From the NCBI RefSeq assembly GCF_006715305.1, contig NZ_VFMY01000001.1, forward strand, positions 4,030,001 to 4,094,000: a DNA stretch of 64,000 nt. The letters run 5' to 3'. Below the pieces are notes generated by a model that was not told where the DNA came from, did not search any database, and was given only the letters and a program-made list of their open reading frames with translations. Below, piece after piece: positions 59,370 to 64,000 of the stretch. The first letter of the stretch is position 1. Every line of letters starts with the position of its first letter. The DNA is from Arthrobacter sp. SLBN-100 (GTDB lineage Bacteria; Actinomycetota; Actinomycetes; Actinomycetales; Micrococcaceae). Made by a program: the position numbers and the translations under genes.

Positions 59370-60715
59370 TTCGCCCCCCAGAGGTCGGTTGCGGTTTCGA
59401 TGAACTTGGAGTGGTGGCTGACGCCGGCAAATTCAGGCCGTGCCAGCAGCGCCATGTGGACGGGGACGGTGGTCTTGATCCCTTCAACGTGCGTTTCCCC
59501 CAAAGCCGCCAGGGTGGCTGCGATTGCCGCGTCCCGGTCCGGGGCGTGGACAATCAGCTTTGCCAGGAGGGAGTCGTAGTAGGGGCTCACGACGGAGCCA
59601 GCTTCCACTCCGGTGTCCACCCGGATTCCATCGCCTGATGGCCATTCCAGGGACCGGATGACGCCCGGGCTGGGGAAGAAATGGTGGTTGGGGTCTTCTG
59701 CATTGATGCGGCATTCGATGGCGTGGCCGGTGAAGCGCACGTCGTCCTGTGAAATGGACATGGATCCGGTGGAGGCGATCAGCAGCTGCTCACGGACCAG
59801 GTCCACACCGGTGATCTGCTCGGTGATGGGGTGCTCCACCTGGATGCGCGTGTTCATCTCGATGAACGCCGCCTCGTGGTTGACGGGGTCGTACAGGAAC
59901 TCCACCGTCCCCGCCCCGTGGTAGCCGCATTCGCGGGCAAGAGCCACGGAAGACTCCCGGATGGTGTTACGGACGGTCTCTGGAAGGTCGGGAGCCGGGG
60001 CTTCCTCCAACACCTTCTGGGAACGGCGCTGCATTGAACAATCACGGTCACCCAGGTGGATGAAGTTGGTCCCGTCACCGAGGACCTGCACCTCCACGTG
60101 GCGGGCATGCTCCACGAACCGTTCCAGGTAGACCGTGGCGTCACCGAAGACGGCACCGGCTTCGCCCCGGGCCATTTCGATGGTTTCCAGGAGCTGGCTT
60201 TCGTCGTGCACGAAGCGAATGCCCCTGCCACCGCCTCCGGCTGAAGCCTTCACCACCAGCGGGTAGCCGATGCCGCGCGCAATTTCCACGGCATCTGCCT
60301 GCGGGTCCAGGGGGCCGTCGGAGCCCCGGAGCACGGGGACCCCGGCCTTGGCTGCCGACTCCCGTGCCAGGGACTTGTTGCCCATCATGGCGATGGTGTC
60401 CGCGTTCGGGCCCACCCAGGTCAGCCCGGCGTCTGCCACCTTCCGGGCGAAGTCGGCATTCTCCGAGAGGAAACCGTAACCCGGGTGCACAGCGTCGCAT
60501 CCCTGCTCCCGGGCCGCGGTGACCAGGGCGTCCTGGTTCAGGTAGCTGGCGGCTGCCTGGGCTGGACCAACCACCACGTAGTGGTCAGCTGACCGGGCGG
60601 CCAGTGACTCTGCATCGGGCTCGCTGACTCCCAAGACTGTTTCGATGCCCATTTCGCGGGCGGTCCTGGCGATCCGCACTGCGATCTCGCCACGGTTTGC
60701 GATGAACAGTTTCAT
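59366..60715 (-). CDS. accC: Biotin carboxylase (AccC family)
   Basis: 449 residues, the same length as E. coli AccC. KLFIANRGEIAVRIARTARE starts the N-domain, GYPLVVKASAGGGGRGIRFV is the ATP-grasp glycine-rich loop, and FIEMNTRIQVEHPITEQITG carries the catalytic EMN/R--VEH residues. It carboxylates the biotin on the BCCP encoded just upstream. Being inside the pxp operon, it probably serves a local carboxyltransferase or supports 5-oxoproline metabolism rather than being the housekeeping acetyl-CoA carboxylase. Confidence 0.92.
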   Translation of the reverse strand: MKLFIANRGEIAVRIARTAREMGIETVLGVSEPDAESLAARSADHYVVVGPAQAAASYLNQDALVTAAREQGCDAVHPGYGFLSENADFARKVADAGLTWVGPNADTIAMMGNKSLARESAAKAGVPVLRGSDGPLDPQADAVEIARGIGYPLVVKASAGGGGRGIRFVHDESQLLETIEMARGEAGAVFGDATVYLERFVEHARHVEVQVLGDGTNFIHLGDRDCSMQRRSQKVLEEAPAPDLPETVRNTIRESSVALARECGYHGAGTVEFLYDPVNHEAAFIEMNTRIQVEHPITEQITGVDLVREQLLIASTGSMSISQDDVRFTGHAIECRINAEDPNHHFFPSPGVIRSLEWPSGDGIRVDTGVEAGSVVSPYYDSLLAKLIVHAPDRDAAIAATLAALGETHVEGIKTTVPVHMALLARPEFAGVSHHSKFIETATDLWGAK

Positions 60716-60724
60716 GGGCTGCCT

Positions 60725-60964
60725 TTATCCTTCCCGGATGACGACGATGGAGTCGCCCGGGTTGACCATGTCGCCTTCGTTGACTTCAAAGGATTCAAGG
60801 GTCCCGGCGACGTCGGACTGGATCTCGGTGAACTGCTTCATGATTTCCACGATCCCGATGGTCTGCCCGACTTCGATGGTGTCGCCTTCATTGGCGAAGG
60901 GGGGTTTGCCCGGTCCGGGCTTCCGGTAGAAGACTCCGGGAAGGGGTGAAACGATCGTGGCCAT
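60725..60964 (-). CDS. Biotin carboxyl carrier-type lipoyl/biotinyl domain protein
   Basis: 79 residues from ATG 60964, the size of a stand-alone biotinyl domain. SPLPGVFYRKPGPGKPPFAN, TIEVGQTIGIVEIMKQFTEI and SDVAGTLESFEVNEGDMVNP are a typical beta-hammerhead with biotinylation lysine in EIMKQ (usual motif EAMKM/EIMKM; here Gln follows Lys). Nine nt separate it from the biotin carboxylase gene and 13 from pxpA. AccB proteins have an extra N-terminal domain that is absent here. Confidence 0.9.
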   Translation of the reverse strand: MATIVSPLPGVFYRKPGPGKPPFANEGDTIEVGQTIGIVEIMKQFTEIQSDVAGTLESFEVNEGDMVNPGDSIVVIREG

Positions 60965-60977
60965 GTGCTGCTCGCTT

Positions 60978-61742
60978 TCAGGAGTGGGTGGATCGGGATG
61001 AGTTGAGTGCGTTGCGTACGGCGGAGGCGACGGCGACCGCGTTGGGAGCATCGGAATGGACGCAGATGCTCTGGAACGTGATGTTCAATGGAGTGCCGTC
61101 GACGGCGGGCACGGGCTCGCCTGCCACTGCCCGGCTGACGCGTTCTGCCGCGGCGGCCGGGTCTGTGGGCGCGGGCCGGCGCTGGATGAGGAGTTCGCCG
61201 GCGGGGCCGTAGTTGAGGTCAACGTACAGTTCCGCAACGAAGTCCACGCCCATGGCACGGCATACCGATTCATGGGCAGTGCCTGCGAGGCCGTAGAACG
61301 GGACACCGAACTGCTTCGCTGTTCCCGCCGCCGCCTGCATCAGGTCTTCGTCCCCGGCGAGCATGCCATAGAGGGCGCCATGGGGTTTGATGTGGTTGAG
61401 GGACAGCCCGTTCTTCGCCAGGAAGGCGGTCAAGGCCCCCGTCTGGTACAGGATGATCGACTCAACCTCCTCGGGGGTAAGGACCATGCGGCGGCGGCCG
61501 AAACCCATGGGATCAGGAAGCCCGGGATGGGCTCCGACAGCCACGCCATGTTCAGCGGCAAGGGCCACCGTCCGGTTCATGACATCCGGGTCCCCGGCGT
61601 GGTAGCCGCAGGCGACGTTGGCGACGTCGATGATCTCCATCAGGGCAACGTCGTTTCCGAACTCGTGTAATCCGAAGCCTTCACCCATGTCCGAATTCAG
61701 GAGCACCTGGGCCGGCGTGGTTTCCGTCACGTTTTTTTGCAT
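60978..61742 (-). CDS. pxpA: 5-oxoprolinase subunit PxpA (LamB/YcsF family)
   Basis: 254 residues from ATG 61742, the conserved LamB/YcsF length. LLNSDMGEGFGLHEFGND, VANVACGYHAGDP, VAVGAHPGLPDPMGFGRRRM and LNHIKPHGALYGML have the conserved D-E, H and K-HG residues of the (beta/alpha)7 barrel; family members are the PxpA subunit of 5-oxoprolinase. First gene of the five-gene minus-strand operon, divergent from the PucR regulator. Confidence 0.93.
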   Translation of the reverse strand: MQKNVTETTPAQVLLNSDMGEGFGLHEFGNDVALMEIIDVANVACGYHAGDPDVMNRTVALAAEHGVAVGAHPGLPDPMGFGRRRMVLTPEEVESIILYQTGALTAFLAKNGLSLNHIKPHGALYGMLAGDEDLMQAAAGTAKQFGVPFYGLAGTAHESVCRAMGVDFVAELYVDLNYGPAGELLIQRRPAPTDPAAAAERVSRAVAGEPVPAVDGTPLNITFQSICVHSDAPNAVAVASAVRNALNSSRSTHS

Positions 61743-61810
61743 GTAGGCAACGCTACAGAGGTGATGATCGCGCGGGAATTGGGCAGATCGCCGAATCTGA
61801 GCAGGTGAAT

Positions 61811-61816
61811 TATGAT
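61811..61816 (+). promoter_or_regulatory. Possible -10 element of pucR-type gene
   Basis: TATGAT, a one-mismatch -10, lies 27 bp before ATG 61843 in the 100-bp divergent region between pxpA and the PucR gene. No good -35 is seen at 16-18 bp. Confidence 0.35.
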
Positions 61817-61842
61817 GCTTGCACAAGCCAGGAGGCCCTACC

Positions 61843-63288
61843 ATGCGTGTTGCTGATCTCGTACCGGATCCCGAGCTGAAGATCCGCCTTGCCGTGCCCG
61901 GCAGCCCAGGGCGTCTTGCCCGCCCCATCGCCTGGTGTGCGCCCACCGAGCACATGGACCCCACGCCCTTCCTTAGCGTCAACGCGCTGCTGCTGACCAA
62001 CGGGATGGGCCTCAACGTCAAGGACTACCGCATCTGGGATGCCTACGTGGAGCGCCTGATGTCCGTGCCCGTGTCAGGGCTGATTTTCGGCCTGGGTGCA
62101 GCGCACCGCGAACTGCCGGCAGGCCTGGTGCAGGCCTGCGAAGCCCATGGCCTTCCGTTGCTCGAGCTCCCTCCCGAGGTGCCGTTCGTCCTGGTGATGA
62201 GGCACGTGGACCAGCTCATCGCGGCCGAACGCTACGCCGAGCTACGCGCCGGCTGGGAGCTGGCGGATGAGTGCACCAGGCTGGCGGCGGGGGGCCATTC
62301 CCTGGCGCAGGTATTGGAGCGGGTGGCCACGGCCATCCGTGCACGGGTGGCGGTCCTTGACCACAACGGTTTTGAACTCATGTCCGCAGGAACAGCCGAG
62401 GGCGGAACGGCCCGGACCACACTGAGCCTGCCCAGCGGCGGAATCGTCCGGTTCAAGCTGGCCATCGAGGGAATTAAGAGCACCCTCGTGCTGCAGCCGC
62501 TGTTAGGCCCGGTGGCTGCGGTCATCGCCATGCAGCTGAGCTACACCCTTGGTTCCCGATCGCCACTGCATTCGCGGGAAGCCGCACGGTTCATGGAGGC
62601 GCTCTATGAGGCCAGGGGAACGCCGACGGCGGCCTTGGAACGCTACGCCGTGGAGGCCGGGTTCGAGCCGGGCGGAGAGTGGGGCGCGGTGCTGATCGGC
62701 GGCGCGGGGGAGGTTGCACCGGTTAAGCTGAGGACCATCGCCTGGCGTGTGCGGGTGGGCCTGCAGGCTGAATACAGGATCGTGCGGTTCATGGAGGGGG
62801 CCGGCCTCACAACCCTGCTGGTGCAGCGCGGGGAAGCGGCGATGGAGCTGATGGAAGCCGTCCGGAAGTCTTTCCAGGACGCGCCGGAACTGTCCGCCGT
62901 CGTCGCCGAGTGCGGGAACCTGGACGAACTGCCGCTGGTGCTGCAGCTGGCCCGCCGCCGGGTGGGTGAGCCGGGGCTCCATCAGGCGCCCGTGGCCGAC
63001 CTTGCCGGCGTGGTGGAGGGCCTGCCCGGGCGGGGACTGGTGGCGATGTCCCGGCGCCTTCTGGCCCCGTTGATTTCCGACGGCGGAACGGCCTTGCGCG
63101 AAACGCTTGAGGCGTACCTGCGGCACAGCGGGAATACCCGCGAGACCTGCAAGGCGCTCTTCATCCACCGCAACACCCTGACGTACAGGCTGCGCAAGAT
63201 CGAGGAGCTCCTGCGTGTTGACCTGAATGACGGCGAAGTCCGCGCCACTTGCCTGCTGGCATTGCGGGTCGTGGCCCTTGAGACCTAG
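61843..63288 (+). CDS. PucR-family transcriptional regulator
   Basis: 481 residues from ATG 61843 after AGGAGG; the frame opens 24 nt earlier. The N-terminal PucR domain (DPELKIRLAVPGSPGRLARP, SVNALLLTNGMGLN) is followed by a GGDEF-like/CdaR middle region. The C-terminal PucR HTH_30 is LEAYLRHSGNTRETCKALFI then HRNTLTYRLRKIEELLRVDL. Such regulators control catabolism of purines, allantoin, GABA or cyclic amides. Divergent from pxpA, so it probably activates the 5-oxoprolinase operon; effector may be 5-oxoproline. Confidence 0.92.
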   Translation: MRVADLVPDPELKIRLAVPGSPGRLARPIAWCAPTEHMDPTPFLSVNALLLTNGMGLNVKDYRIWDAYVERLMSVPVSGLIFGLGAAHRELPAGLVQACEAHGLPLLELPPEVPFVLVMRHVDQLIAAERYAELRAGWELADECTRLAAGGHSLAQVLERVATAIRARVAVLDHNGFELMSAGTAEGGTARTTLSLPSGGIVRFKLAIEGIKSTLVLQPLLGPVAAVIAMQLSYTLGSRSPLHSREAARFMEALYEARGTPTAALERYAVEAGFEPGGEWGAVLIGGAGEVAPVKLRTIAWRVRVGLQAEYRIVRFMEGAGLTTLLVQRGEAAMELMEAVRKSFQDAPELSAVVAECGNLDELPLVLQLARRRVGEPGLHQAPVADLAGVVEGLPGRGLVAMSRRLLAPLISDGGTALRETLEAYLRHSGNTRETCKALFIHRNTLTYRLRKIEELLRVDLNDGEVRATCLLALRVVALET

Positions 63289-64000
63289 TTGGCGTCGACT
63301 TCCGCCGGTGCCCTGGCAGCGCTGCTTTCCCGCACGCGCAGCGTGGGTTTTAGCTGTGCAGGTTCGGGCTTTTCGCCCTTGAGGACAGCCTGGATAAGTT
63401 GCACTGCCGTCCGTCCAATGTCCGCCATCGGGGAGTGGACCGAGGTCAGCGGAATCGGAAGTTCGGCCGCGAGGGAGGTGTCGTTGTAGCCCACCACGGC
63501 CACGTCCTGACCTACTGTGAGGCCGTGGGACCGCAAGGCTCCCATCGCTCCGATGGCGGCGAAATCGTTGACGGCGAAGATGGCGGTGGGCCGCGGCTTG
63601 CCACTTGCGAGGATCTTTTCCCCGGCCTCCCGGCCGCCTGCCGTATCGAACTTGGACCACACCACGTCATCGTCGGAGATGGTGCCGCCCAGCGAACGCC
63701 AGCAGTCCAGGAAGCCGGCAGTGCGATCGATAGCGGTGCTTGCGTATGGTTCGCCGGCAATCACCGCCACCTGCCGGTGGCCCATCTCCCAGAGGTGACT
63801 GGCCACGAGTTCACCACCGACGACGTCGTCGCAGGTAGCAGACGGGTAGCCGGGCACCCGGCGGTTCATCAGCACGAACGGGACCTTCCGGTCGGTCAGT
63901 TCCTGCAGGAGGCCCCCGTCAAGATGGGCGTCGCCAATGATCAGGCCGTCCACCCGGCGCGCCAGCATGAGGTCGATCTTCCGCCGTTGTTCTTCGGGAT
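63285..64000 (-). CDS. LacI-family regulator, C-terminal part (runs off window)
   Basis: About 238 residues of the effector-binding domain, starting beyond the right edge. Visible blocks: VDGLIIGDAHLDGGLLQELT, LWEMGHRQVAVIAGEPYAST, ILASGKPRPTAIFAVNDFAA and VVGYNDTSLAAELPIPLTSV, all typical of LacI/PurR sugar-responsive repressors. The HTH is outside. It is convergent with the PucR gene and their stop codons overlap by 4 bp, so it is not part of the pxp system. Resembles the LacI gene at 1066 in the conserved blocks. Confidence 0.9.
   Translation of the reverse strand, partial: PEEQRRKIDLMLARRVDGLIIGDAHLDGGLLQELTDRKVPFVLMNRRVPGYPSATCDDVVGGELVASHLWEMGHRQVAVIAGEPYASTAIDRTAGFLDCWRSLGGTISDDDVVWSKFDTAGGREAGEKILASGKPRPTAIFAVNDFAAIGAMGALRSHGLTVGQDVAVVGYNDTSLAAELPIPLTSVHSPMADIGRTAVQLIQAVLKGEKPEPAQLKPTLRVRESSAARAPAEVDAN

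Noticed and set aside
1..64000. CRISPR arrays, tRNA and rRNA genes
   Set aside because: No regularly spaced repeats, no cloverleaf with a CCA-type end and no rRNA-like sequence was noticed by eye; a tRNAscan/Infernal run would be needed to exclude small RNAs.

Overview
The window is high-GC bacterial chromosome. Strong G/C bias at third codon positions, frequent GTG starts and the gene families (fused oleBC, AGCS alanine symporter, PucR-linked 5-oxoprolinase genes, LacI regulators, TM2-Ltp and GYD-domain proteins) point to an actinobacterium of the Micrococcaceae, most like Arthrobacter or Pseudarthrobacter. This is inferred from protein family content, not from rRNA. No rRNA, tRNA or CRISPR array was seen.

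Layout. 1-0.9 kb: 5' part of a PEP-synthase/rifampicin-phosphotransferase-like gene. 1.0-4.7 kb: LacI regulator divergent from a dihydrodipicolinate-synthase-family lyase and an atypical NRAMP-family transporter, with a clear operator/promoter. 5.1-9.9 kb: oleA-oleBC-oleD, translationally coupled genes for head-to-head long-chain olefin synthesis. 10-15.2 kb: AGCS amino-acid symporter, a small unknown gene, and a full-length Rph/PEP-synthase-like protein behind a small alpha/beta-barrel protein. 15.4-29.5 kb is accessory: lipoproteins, membrane proteins, a 2TM potassium channel, a TM2-Ltp surface protein, and many broken genes (serine hydrolase, aminoglycoside-kinase-like, resolvase tail, HNH-Excalibur nuclease, HD/LuxR regulator). 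29.8-38.1 kb: MHS-type MFS transporter, methyltransferase-like membrane protein, a NarL-type two-component system facing small membrane proteins, and an ArsR-rhodanese regulator facing a 4TM protein across two palindromes.

38.4-49 kb is the most scrambled part. 38.37-41.27 kb is a mosaic of truncated paralogues of genes present elsewhere in this window (TPP enzyme, HNH-Excalibur, aminotransferase, Rph-like). It is followed by a tyrosinase locus (His-rich protein, small unknown protein, frameshifted tyrosinase, astacin-like zinc protease, small unknown protein), a chimera of GDPD and potassium-channel fragments, a quinone-oxidoreductase-like gene, three tiny genes and a DUF1295 fragment. 49.4-50.7 kb holds a lone unknown protein with a CorA-like C-terminal layout.

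51-64 kb is catabolic and intact apart from one broken aminotransferase. An Lrp regulator, a TPP-dependent decarboxylase-like enzyme, a HisC-like aminotransferase and an APC permease look like an amino-acid uptake/transamination/decarboxylation unit. A pxpA-BCCP-biotin carboxylase-pxpB-pxpC operon (5-oxoproline use) faces a PucR regulator, and a partial LacI regulator runs off the end.

The contrast between intact metabolic operons and the two decayed zones (about 15-29 kb and 38-49 kb) is the main structural theme. Frameshifts cluster in the decayed zones, which argues for real gene decay rather than uniform sequencing error, although single frameshifts would need read-level confirmation.
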